A stretch of 64,000 nucleotides of DNA, taken from contig RPFO01000246.1 in NCBI GenBank assembly GCA_009746045.1, positions 1,609,192 to 1,673,191 of the forward strand, read 5' to 3'. Under the pieces are notes generated by a model. That model made no database searches, was not told the origin of the DNA, and saw only the letters and a list, made by a program, of their open reading frames with translations. This DNA is from Mesostigma viride (Eukaryota > Streptophyta > Mesostigmatophyceae > Mesostigmatales > Mesostigmataceae). Below are positions 49,173 through 59,400 of the stretch, piece after piece (positions within the stretch are counted from its first letter, which is position 1; every line of letters begins with the position of its first letter). The position numbers and the translations under genes were made by a program.

Positions 49173-50090
49173 ATGGCCGCAGCCCTAGGATTGGCTACTC
49201 ATATCACGCCTTTCTGCGCCCGGGTGCCTTTCTCAAAGCCGTCAATTCAGCGTCGTTGTGGGACACGAAATGTCCTGCCCCGTCTTACCTGTCGTGCTTC
49301 CTACGAGCGAGACGGGCCAAATGAGGGGAACCCCGAGGTTCAAAATTTCTTGGTTGATGTCATTCGCATCGAAACTGAAAAGGTAATGCATTATTGTTGT
49401 TACTTGATGCCAGTGGAACTGCTTTTTGGTAAGGAATGTGCTTGCTATGGAGAAGATGATCAGCGTAATCAAACATGCAGACCTTCACTTCCTGTCCGTG
49501 TTGGTTACTGTTGCTGGCTGCAGGTGCGAGTCGCGGAGATGTTTGACAAGAAAGCCGAATTGCTTCGGAAGATTGTCGAGGATGCGGACGAGGAGTACAA
49601 GCAAATAGCAAGGCACGCGGAGGACACCATCAACGCTGCCAGTGAGGAGCTTTTGAAGTCCATCGCAGCGGAGTCGGAGTTTGAGCAAAAGCTTAACCAG
49701 AGGAGGGCCGAGGCAAAACAACGGGCAGAGGCTGACGCTGAAGAATTTGAAAACTTTGCAGAGTCCGTCTCGTCCGGCTTGAGGGAGGGCTTGTATTTCA
49801 AGAGCATGTACCCATCTCCAAGGATGATCCGACAAAAGGAAGAGTTCAAAAAGAGGCTGCCACAGGACTTGGTTAATGCCAGGACAAATGCTAAGTCGCA
49901 GGTCATGTCTGGCTTTCTTGTGTTCTTCACGGCAGCCTTCTCAATCACGGTGGTCTTTGCCCTGTGGACGATGGTGGAGGCGTTCGTCAATCACGAGGAC
50001 GTAAACCTCGAAAAGGGCGGCATCCTGCTGATGCTGCTCTGTCTCCTGGGGTCTCAACTGACATACTTCAGGAGGCGTCAAGACAGTTAG
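49173..50090 (+). CDS. Plastid-targeted coiled-coil membrane protein, uncharacterised
   Basis: Exons 49173-49382 and 49524-50090 (GT-AG intron of 141 bases, phase 0) give 258 residues. The first 45 residues are rich in Ser, Arg and Pro, poor in acidic residues, and read like a chloroplast transit peptide (TRNVLPRLTCRAS near the likely cleavage zone). Residues 55-165 are charged and helical (VAEMFDKKAELLRKIVEDAD, SEFEQKLNQRRAEAKQRAEA), a probable coiled coil. Two hydrophobic segments follow, SGFLVFFTAAFSITVVFALW and GGILLMLLCLLGSQL, ending in the basic YFRRRQDS. The layout is like uncharacterised land-plant plastid membrane proteins; I cannot name the family. The start is the first ATG and gives the transit-like N-terminus. 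Unlike its neighbours this gene has one small repeat-free intron. Confidence 0.82.
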   Translation: MAAALGLATHITPFCARVPFSKPSIQRRCGTRNVLPRLTCRASYERDGPNEGNPEVQNFLVDVIRIETEKVMHYCCYLMPVELLFGKECACYGEDDQRNQTCRPSLPVRVGYCCWLQVRVAEMFDKKAELLRKIVEDADEEYKQIARHAEDTINAASEELLKSIAAESEFEQKLNQRRAEAKQRAEADAEEFENFAESVSSGLREGLYFKSMYPSPRMIRQKEEFKKRLPQDLVNARTNAKSQVMSGFLVFFTAAFSITVVFALWTMVEAFVNHEDVNLEKGGILLMLLCLLGSQLTYFRRRQDS

Positions 50091-50700
50091 CTGAGTGTGT
50101 GTTAGTGAGAAAGCTGCTTCGGAGCCGCATGCCTTTCTACGTGTTTGCTCCAGATGCCTTTTTGTGACCATGTACATTATATGGCTGGGCTGAAGCAACC
50201 CCCGCGATAGCTGTCGTTTTGTACATACTGGTTGTCTCCTTGATGCCGAATCCTGGTCGTCTCTTTGTAAGTAAATCCAGTGAGGTGGCCAGAGGCTCCC
50301 TGTGGCTTGAATCCGTATGCCCATTTCTGTACAAACGTGCACCTAGCTTCTGCATGTTGAGCGCATTGCTCAGTAAAGAGTAGGCAGGATATTGCTGATG
50401 GTGCCAACGGCGCCAAAATGTAGAAGCAACTGTACATATGCAAGTTGGCGGTTAATTGAACCCATACAACGTTTGCAAAACATATGTGAAGAAGAAAGTA
50501 TCGTTCTGATTGCATGCTTGTGTACCGAGTCCAATTATAAAGCTGTGGAAGGTTACGGCACAGCGACCCCCGCGATATCTGTCATTTTGTACGTATACTG
50601 AATCGTGGTCCACATGGTTCGATCCACTGGTTCATATCAGAGAATTTCGAACGCACTTGCACCGCTCTCCGGTAAAGAGCTTTTTCACAGTTAATTGGGC
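50091..50700. other. 3' flank of the plastid-protein gene
   Basis: No gene seen. CTGGTTGTCTCCTTGATG at 50229-50246 and GGTCGTCTCTTTGTAAG at 50252-50270 belong to the dispersed motif family. AGTAAATCCAGTGAGG, then GGC..GAGGCTCCCTGTG at 50270-50305 recurs at 51998-52040, so part of this flank has been copied. Confidence 0.45.
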
Positions 50701-51055
50701 TATCAAGGAGACAACCAGCGCAGGCCAGAAATCGGGAGAATCCGGACCATCGTAGCTCGAGCCTGCCGTTGTTTTGTCCGCGTTTTCGAGTCGATCAGGA
50801 TGATGAATATGAATGGAAATGTGTAGCCTTGTGCATTGAAATTATGGCGGGCTTACGTGTAGAGCGACGAGATGACCTAGACGGTGGGGCCGGAAACAGC
50901 TTGCTTGATCAGGGCGTGTGTTTCGAGCCTAACTGGCCGGGAGTGTCTAGTGGTGAGCACCATTGCTGCGATATCGCTCTCCCACCATTTACAAGGACTG
51001 ATACCCGCAAATGGAAAACCATATTGAAAAGGTCGATAGCTAGTCAGTCATTACG
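50701..51055 (+). repeat. Duplicated segment, copy A (empty site)
   Basis: From TATCAAGGAGACAACCAGCG through GGTGGGGCCGGAAACAGCTT to TGGAAAACCAT. It matches copy B, which is 54645-54706 plus 55335-55670, with about 90-95 percent identity by eye. Copy A lacks the LINE that splits copy B and so documents the pre-insertion sequence around GTAGCTCGAGCC (50751-50762). Confidence 0.85.
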
Positions 51056-51284
51056 TTAGCCATGCCATGCCATGCCAAACATCCAATTGAACTGCACACG
51101 GTGCAAATGGCAAAAATATCCGGAGGACAGCACTTTCAAACGTGCGGCGGGAACCAAAAGCCCGTGTATGCCAGAAAACATCGTGTTGCATGCTGCAGCG
51201 ATGCGGCGGTGTGGACAACGAATCCAGTGCCAAGCTCGGAACGGCCGCAAAGCCGCAAATCGCTTAGGATGCCTTCGGATCCTA

Positions 51285-51875
51285 AAAGGGTAGGGAAACA
51301 TGCCATGAACTACACCCAGATGTTGCTGGCCGACCTAGTGGTCCCAGCCCAGTTTGAACACCGCATCCACTCTCTCTCCCTTCTTTGGACTGCCATGCAG
51401 GACCCGCCCGCCCCTGCATGTGGGCAAGCCCCCTCCCCCCAAGCGGAAAAGGGGCTTTGCTGAGTAGCATAGGTAGGTTTTCTAGATTAGATTAGCTTAG
51501 AGTTAGATTAGTTCGGTTTCGCGGCTTTGTCCCCCCTCCATCCATCCACGGGAATATGTGCTACATGATCTCCCAACGGAGTCCTGTTATTATTTAATTT
51601 AATTTAATTTTAATGCAGGACAAGACGCGGTGGCAGAAGATTGTCAAGGCTCACACGCCCGACCCTGTGGGCAAGCCACCTCCCCCCAAGAGGAGGCGGC
51701 GTTTTGATGAGTAGTGTAGTTAGGCTTTTCTAGACTAGATAGCTTAGAGTTAGGTTAGTTCGATTACGCGGCTTCCTCCACTCCACCCATCCATCATGGA
51801 ATATGTGCTACATGATCTCCCAACGGAGGCATGTTATAATTTCATTTAATTTATTCTGATTTAATTTATAATTTA
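51285..51875 (+). mobile_element. LINE-A 3' copy with a second LINE-A nested inside
   Basis: Plus strand. The outer copy is flanked by the 16-base duplication ATGCCTTCGGATCCTA (51269-51284 and 51876-51891). Its ORF2 end reads MNYTQMLLADLVVPAQFEHR to LLWTAMQD, then resumes at 51621 as KTRWQKIVKAHTPDPVGKP and KRRRRFDE. The interruption, 51404-51612, is itself a LINE-A 3' fragment with its own hairpin (51564-51586) and AATTTAATTT tail, flanked by ATGCAGGAC (51395-51403 and 51613-51621). The outer hairpin is at 51811-51833. Confidence 0.88.
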
Positions 51876-52199
51876 ATGCCTTCGGATCCTAGGAGACCCC
51901 TACAGCCGCGGGATCATGCAAGAGGTACGTCCTGCATCTGTTCGAATCCGGTACCAAACTATTTCACTGAATTCTGTTTGTCTCTTAATGAGCACTAGTA
52001 AATCCAGTGAGGCCGGTGGCAAGAGGCTCCCTGTGCCGCTTGAATCCGTATCATGAAGGAGACAACCATATGCCCATTTCTGATCAGAATATGCCCATTT
52101 CTGTACAAATGTAACTATAAGTTTAAGAAGTAAGTAAGTACTTGCGTTTCATGCGCATGGGCATGCCACGGACGGTACTACGCTAATCTCATTAGAAAA

Positions 52200-53112
52200 A
52201 AAATTACACTAAAGTTACAAATATCGTCTGCATCATGCCCCAACCATACAGTCACTTCGACCCGCTGCAGGACGAGACCGCCGAGACCCTTGCCCTGGCG
52301 CTTGCGAACAAAATCCTTGTCCCCATGGCTATCACTGGTAAGGGCAAGCCGCGGGGGGTGACCCGCCTTCCCCGCTCGCGGGGTAAGGCCGGCCCCGAGG
52401 TCCCCCTTGCTCCTCACCTTTGACACCATGGCGGATAAGATGGAGTTCCTCAAGTGTCGCAAGCGGCTTGGGGGGACCGCCTACACGCTGGACGACGACT
52501 TGACCTTGACGCAGCAACAACGGCGACGGGAGTTATCGCCGACCTACCTCCAGCTTCGGCAGACGGCGGGGCAGAAGCCGGTCTACTGGAAGGGGGCGGA
52601 CATCTACGTCGCCCACAAGCCCTGGCAGGCGACCCCTGCCGCCCCAGCCACCCCAGCCACCCCAGCCTAGGGAATATATAGCAGTAGTGTAGACTAGAAA
52701 GCTTAGTGACGTGGCCATGTATGCCTACGTGATGGGCCCACACCCGCCCTTGCAATAGCCGTAGCAATTTCGAGTCATGCTTTGCCCATGCAGGGAGTTA
52801 CTCCCTGCTGAGCTAGAGGCCATGTGTACCCTAGCTATAGCCTAGCCACATACCTTCCACCCCATATGTCATGCAGGCCTTCTAGGCCCTCTCCTCAACG
52901 TACCCCCCCTGGGTGCCTGTGCATGCTTGTTTAGGAGGCATGAACCATCATGGAGGTGCAGGTGCACCTAGTGCACCCAGAGCAGGTGCATGATAGTTGT
53001 ACATCCTACACCTGCAGGTTGTCGCCCTGATTGTATTACAAACCCATAGATGCCCCTTTCTCAGGGCTATGTGTTACATATGCTCCCCACGGAGCTATGA
53101 TTTTAATTAATT
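52200..53112 (+). mobile_element. ORF1-only LINE-C copy
   Basis: Plus strand. An ORF1 fragment begins at 52235 (a PYSHFDPLQDETAETLALAL region, then RLPRSRGKAGP) and continues after a frameshift near 52400 as LLLTFDTMADKMEFLKCRKR, then TLDDDLTLTQQQRRRELSPT, ending at 52670 in HKPWQATPAAPATPATPA. LTFDT..DK..F with the DDDLT..QQ..R block resembles the RRM/C-terminal part of LINE ORF1 proteins, which bind LINE RNA. The LINE-C 3' region (52680-53100) and hairpin (53077-53099) follow directly, with no ORF2. Confidence 0.75.
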
Positions 53113-54613
53113 AATGCAGTCACTAGAGGGGGATATAATCCTCATCTGAGCTGTCCTCTACTGTAATGGCAGACGAGGTGGTAGTGTAGCGGCTATCCTC
53201 AGGGGCAATAACCTCCACATGAGGACTTCTACCCTGCATTCTACCAATGCATGTGGCGGCAGTGGGCGGCACGCTGTATGGCTGCTGAGCTCCCCCTCCT
53301 CTCCACCACCGCCACCGCCACCTCCACCCTCCTCGCCTCGAACCTCCAGGCCACCAACACGTGCCGTACCGCCACCACTGATGCCATTACTGCCTGGCCA
53401 GCTCCTCCACATCGACGAGCGCCTCGAAGGACAACGCCATCGCCATTGAATGCCTGCAAAACACTGCCGGCCTCACCGCCCAGGCGGTGATCAGGACAAA
53501 TTGCCGCCAGGCCACCCCCCCCGGGCCGCTGGCGCAGTGCAGGCGATACTCCTAGCTCCCCTCGACCGGGCTCCAGACCTGGGCCGGCCGCCATGCTGCT
53601 GAACCACACCACCTCCACCACCTCCGCCATCGCTGCCCAGCTCAAGCAACAGCTAGACACTCAACCTCCTTGAGGAGCTAGGCTGAGCTCGACAAAGCGC
53701 AGCCATTGACGTCATCGTCAAGCACTTCGACCTGCTGGAAGGTGAGAACTCCGAGAAGCTCGCCCAGGCGTTTGAGAACAAAATCTTTTATTCCCCCATG
53801 GCCCTCATAGGCCGGCGAGCTCCGGATGGAGGTCCGGTCCGCCTTCCCCGCTCACGGGGTAAGGCTGGATCGCCACCAAGCTGCGCTGCTCACCTTTGAG
53901 TCACATGGCGCCGCGGACAAGCTTCTGTTCCTCAAACGTCGCAAGCGGCTCGCCGAGGACTCCCTACACAAGTGCTGCCGGACGACGACTTGACCCTGGC
54001 GCAGCAACAACGGCGACGGGAGCGCTATGGCCGACCTACCTCCAGCTCCGGCAGACATGCAGCGGGATGCATATGGAAGATTTAAGCCGGTATACTGCAG
54101 GGGGGCTGCCATCTACGTCGACCACAAGCCCTGGCAGGCCGCGACCCCTGCTCCCTGGCCCAGCAACCCCAGCAACCCCACGCAGCCTAGGGGACTAGTA
54201 TAGCAGTATAGTGTAGACTAGTCAATGCAATGAAGGCTTAGTAGACGTGGCCATGCACATGCATGCCTATCAAGGAGACAACCAGAGCCTATGATGGGAT
54301 CCACACCAGATGCTGCATTAAAGCCTTTAAGTAGTTAGCCTTGCTTTGCCCATGCAGAGAGTTACTCTCTGCAGAGACGCCATGCCCAAGCCATTGCCTA
54401 GCCATAACGATCATCTTCCACCCTGGTATGCCAGGTCTTTAATTAGGTATGATACATCATGGTGGTGCAGGTGCACCTTCGGTTTGTGCACCCAGCTAGA
54501 GTAGGTGGCAGTTTACGTATCCCCCACCTGCAGGATGTCGCCCAGAATGTCGCTCTAAACCATGTGCCCCTTCTCAGGGGTATGTGTTACATTTGCTCCC
54601 GCAACGGAGATAT
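53113..54613 (+). mobile_element. ORF1-only LINE-C copy, more degraded
   Basis: Plus strand. N-terminal ORF1 remnants at 53200-53700 include LLSTTATATSTLLASN and NTAGLTAQAV. The C-terminal part at 53870-54170 has ADKLLFLKRRKRLAEDS and an IYVDHKPWQA end, with several frameshifts and stops. The LINE-C 3' region (54215-54612) and a hairpin variant (54590-54612) follow, again without reverse transcriptase. Immediately downstream is a 34-base tandem pair (54603-54636, 54637-54670) with the GGAGACAACC motif. Confidence 0.68.
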
Positions 54614-54706
54614 CAAGGAGACAACCAGCGCAGGCCAACGGAGATAACAAGGAGACAACCAGCACAGGCCAGAAATCGGGAGAATCCGGACTGCATGGTA
54701 GCTCGA

Positions 54707-55334
54707 TAAGCAGCGGATTCCTCTCTCGTCGCAAGCGGTTGCACGACCTCACCTGGACGCTGGATGACGACCTAACCCCCGCTCAGCAACAGCAGCGACG
54801 CGACCTGTGGCCGGAATACCTCCGCCATAAGCAGGACCCCCAGAAGCCCAAGGTGTACTGGAGGGGCGGGGACCTGATGATCAACCACAAGATGTGGACG
54901 CCCCCAGCGGGCTAGAATAGCAATAGCCCTAGCTTGTAACCATTGGAGTCACTGTCGCTAAGGCAGCCATGCCTACTAGAATGTTTGCCTAGCTGTGCCA
55001 ACACACCTAGTCACGTGCCGCCAACGCACGGTACACAACCAGCCATAGCCTTAGCCTAGTTCTAGTACAGCCATGCTACGCCCTGGCTATGTTCAGATTA
55101 CTTGCCCACACTCCTTGCTATGATATGCTCACATGGGTCTTATTGCACCCACAGTTTGCCGGATCGTTAGCCTGTCCTTTTAGCTAGCCGCGCCCGATTG
55201 CAGCTGTGGCATGCCTTTGGCATGAAGGAGACTGGGGGTCTCTGCCCTTTCTCCTGTAGTGCACACACAGGGATTAAAAGCACTTCGGTGCTCCGTGACT
55301 CCCCAACGGGAGCACGAGTTTAATTAATTAATTA
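54707..55334 (+). mobile_element. ORF1-only LINE, 628 bases, with target-site duplication
   Basis: The insertion is bounded by ATGGTAGCTCGA at 54695-54706 and 55335-55346. It holds the ORF1 C-terminus RRKRLHDLTWTLDDDLTPAQ to HKMWTPPAG (stop at 54913-54915), about 370 bases of 3' region, the hairpin GTGCTCC..GGAGCAC (55288-55314) and a TTAATTAATTAA tail. Copy A at 50739-50765 shows the site without insertion. The 3' region is repeated inverted at 30842-31090. Confidence 0.88.
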
Positions 55335-55346
55335 ATGGTAGCTCGA

Positions 55347-55670
55347 GCCTGCCGTTATCTTGTCCGCGTGTTCGATCGAGTCTGTCAGCATGATGAATAT
55401 GAACGGTGATGGAAATGTGTAGCCTTGTGCATTGAAGTTATCAAGGAGACAACCATCAAAGAAGTTATGGCTGGTGTACGTGTAGAGCGACTAGATGACC
55501 TAGACGGTGGGGCCGGAAACAGCTTGCTTGATCAGGGCGTGTGTTTCGAGCCTAACTGGCCGGGAGTGTCTAGTGGTGAGCACCATTGCTGCGATCGTTC
55601 TCCCACCATTTACGAGGACATACCTGCGAATTGGAAAACCATGCACTGAAAAGGTCTAGCTAGTCAGTAA
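55347..55670 (+). repeat. Duplicated segment, copy B (right part)
   Basis: It continues copy B after the LINE and matches 50757-51055. It carries an extra TATCAAGGAGACAACCATCA insertion at 55439-55460 that copy A lacks. A short open frame across both copies (VERxDDLDGGAGNSLLDQGV) is shared; whether it ever coded is unclear. Confidence 0.8.
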
Positions 55671-56406
55671 TATGTTCTTATAATTTAATTATGTACTTAA
55701 TTACTGAAGGGTTTTATGCCAGTCGGCGCACACTACAATTGGACATGAATGCAATTTCATGCTCAAACTTCATCATGACAGATCGAAGTTCTTAAAGACT
55801 TTATGCAAGCCAGCCAACGATGTTGGTTGATAAGGAGCTCGGTCAGGGCTTTGCGGTCAGCTGCCCCGCGTGCGGGAAGGTGGTCATATGAATCGTGTGA
55901 ATAATTCTCATTGCAAGGTGCTCAAGTCCTTGTCCAGGCCCCATACAACTTACAAAGTACCATATCATCCTCAGGACTGAGCAGCTTTTACTCATCTTCA
56001 AGTGCATGGACGCAGCACGTACGAGGGATTCAGATGCTACCCAACTACCACAAATCCAACTCAATGCCGCCACATGCGCTGCAACTGGCAAAATATACAA
56101 AGCCACGTTCCTTTGGGATGAGGTGGCTGCCGGCAGCCGGCAGGCTCAGTTCTCCAAGAAGGCAGGGCCCTCCATAAATATATATAACAGGTACAGTCAG
56201 CCACAGTAATCCACACATAACAGCTGTCTCATTGCTAGACAACCTTGGAAATGGGCCTCTCCCCGCCGCAAATCCCCACCAACTGCCCCAATGCGGATGC
56301 ATGGCTAGCACGAAATCCAGCCACCGACAAGCCCAAGTGCTGCCTTCCGCTTCTCTACCCTTACATCTGCAGCATGTTGTTCCGATGCCCCTATGGGTCG
56401 CGCATG
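55671..56406. other. 3' flank of ATG16
   Basis: No separate gene supported. The region likely contains the ATG16 3' untranslated region. Short frames on both strands show no family features. Confidence 0.4.
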
Positions 56407-59400
56407 TCACCGCCACACGATGACCGTGCCGTTACGGTCGCAAGAAGCCATCATGGACCCATGCACGGGGCTCCACGCGCATGCAGTGACCACCCCCGTG
56501 TGACCCTTGAGCACCGCCTCCACCCCCCCTGAGCGCGCGTCCCACACGTACACCCCCCGGTCGGCCGACCCAGCGGCCACGCGGCGCGTGGTCGGGCTCG
56601 CGCCCACGCGCCCAAAGTTGGCGCCGAAACGGAACCCCCCCGCCTGGAGCCCACCCTTGACCTCGAGCGTGCGAGCGTCCAGCAGCCGGATGACGCTGTC
56701 GCGTCCACAGGTGATCACATGCGTGCCATCGTGGGACATCTCCACTGCCGACACAGGGCCCGCGTGCAGGTCCGCCACCTCGCACGTGAGCCGGCCCGAT
56801 CGCGTGTCCCACACGCGCAGGTGGCCGTCGAAGTGGCCCGAGTAGAGCGTGGTGGAGAGGCCTGCGGATCCGCCCGTTGCAAGCCCGTTGCAGTTGCTGT
56901 GGCACATGATCGTTTGCACGCAGTAGCCGCGCGAGAGGTCCCACACCTTCATGCAGCGGTCCTGCCCGCCGCTGACTGCCGTCACGGACTCATACCCGCC
57001 CGTGTCCACCGCGCACACCTGGGGTACGTGATTGGGGGGGGGGGAGGAGGCGGGGGGGAGCGCGGTGATAAGGAGGGCATGGATGGTGATTGGATGGAGC
57101 AGGAAGCAGCCAGGGTGATAAGCTCCTCTTACGCCCAAAAAGCAGACACGTTGACGTGACCACATGTTGGAAAACAAGGGGGGGAAATCGCATCTGGGTG
57201 AATGTAATGATAGCTGCAGTCGGTGTTGTGATGGGAGATTTACATGGGAGATGTCGCAATGACACTTGATGTGTGCGTTCCAAGGACACATAAACGTGCT
57301 GACAAGAGATGGGGTATCTACCACGGGGCCTCTCGCCCATGACCCCTGCAACAATTATGTAGGATCAAATCCACATAGTACACAGATAAGCCAAAAGGGC
57401 AGCAAGTCATTCTCAGAAAGTACACTGCGCTGGCACGTCCTCTGCCAGCTCGTAAACAGGACCGACCCTGTCCTCCTACGCGGCAATATTACCCAACCAT
57501 TCTACCCAGCCACAACAACCCCAAATTCACCCAGCACATGCACCACAAGCCAGCATATATCCATCGTCGCCACCGTCCGAACCCTTGCGATGGTTCCCCA
57601 TCTGCTGGGCCTGACAACCCCCCCATTTGCTGCCCCACTTGGCCCTATTCCTTCGCACAGCGAACCCTTTTCCCCTTTTCCCCTGCTTTGCCCTCCCCTT
57701 TCATCCCCCTTTGCAACCTCCTTTGCCCCCCAACCCCTTGCTACCAACTTGGGCCACATCTTGCTCCGTTTTCAGCCTCCCCAGCCCCCCCCCCCCGTTA
57801 CCCCCCCCCTTTGCCCCTCCTCATCCCCCCCACCTTGTCCGTGTGGCCCGTGAGGATGTGGTGCACGCGCCCCGAATCGGCCGACCACACGAGCAGCTGC
57901 TTGTCGGAGCACGCGCCCACCACAAGGTGCTCGTCGCTCGTGACCGCCACGTCCAGGATGGAGCCCAGCGCACCCTGCAGGGTGCTCAGCAGCTGGCCCG
58001 ACACGGGATCCCACACCCGCACGCAGCGGTCCATCCCGCCGGACACCAGCCGCGTGCCCGTCCGGAAGAACTGGAGGCTGTTGCCGCCACCCTCGTGGCC
58101 CCGCATCGTGTGCAGGAGGCGAGAGGGGGGGCCTGCGGTGGCGGCGGCAGCAGTGGCCGCGTCGCTATCGTCCATGACACCACCCAGTAAAGCCGCGCGA
58201 AGCGACCCGGACCCTCCCGCACCTGCCAATCTCCTCCGATGCTCCTCCTCCACCGCGTCGGCCAACCGGCTCTCGACCTGCCGCTGCGCCTTCTCGGCGG
58301 CCCCTAGCACATCGTCGTAGATGCGGTTGGCCTCGTTCAGCCCCTCAGCCTCACGCCGCTTGAGGTCCATCCATCGGTTGGTCAGCTCCTCGTTCTCTTG
58401 GGCCAGTTTGGCCGCGCGGAGGGACAGCTCGTTGGCCTGCGCGCGAGAGGCCGCGGCTTCCTCGGCCGCCACGTCGAGCGCCGCACGCAGCGCACGTGCC
58501 TCCTCTGTGCGGGCATCCAGCTGGCGACGCAGGTCCGCCACCTGGCCCTCCAGCGCCTGGGTAGAGGGCAAGGTTGTGGGTGCATGGCCGTGAGGTCGTT
58601 TTGGCCGGTTGCAGCGATGTAGAATAGAATGGGTGCATGAATGAGTGAATCACTGGAAGGGAGTGAGGGTGGATGGCGTGGGAGCGGGGGGGTTTGAGGC
58701 AGGGTTGTGGAGAGGCAATGTAGTCAGCAAAGGGAGGCCGAAATGGCGAGCAAAAACATGTTGACCGTCTTGTACGTTAGCTACCCAGGACTTCACAAGT
58801 GAAGGTGGAACGGGGCTGCCAGGGAAACCTGCGCCAGCCTGTCTCTCGCCAGACAGCACTGCCTGAGCACTGCGATGGGGCCACCACACCGGGGACAAAG
58901 AGGGGCGAAGGGTGGGGGGTTGCGGGAATAGTGGAAGGGCAAAGGGAGGGCATGCATGGCCCAGTCAGCGCAAGCATGCCCGCTCATGAAGCGGTAGCAT
59001 GTGTGTGGGGCAGCCCTCCCCTGGGAGTCCGAAGGATAAGGGATGGGCCACGTCCTTCCAAGGCATGCGTGCCAAGGAAGTCGGCCACATGCACATGTGG
59101 CATGCCCAGGCAGCATGAGCCAGGCCCCTTCTGCTGGCTGTACACTCTCGCATGTTTATACAGGAATAGTTGTCTCACTTAGAAGTCCACCTCTATCACT
59201 CTCGCATGTATATAATTCGGCTCCATGACTACCGCACCTGCCTGCACGCGCCTCCCCGAGGGCACGCTCCCTTGCCGGCGACCGCTCGTCGGTCCAGGCG
59301 CGGGCGACCATTTGGCCCCTGGCGCTCGCACCCTGGGCCACCTGGCGGCTATCTGGGCCATTAGAGCGGTGGGGTGGCATCCGCTTTGGGACCGCTACAC

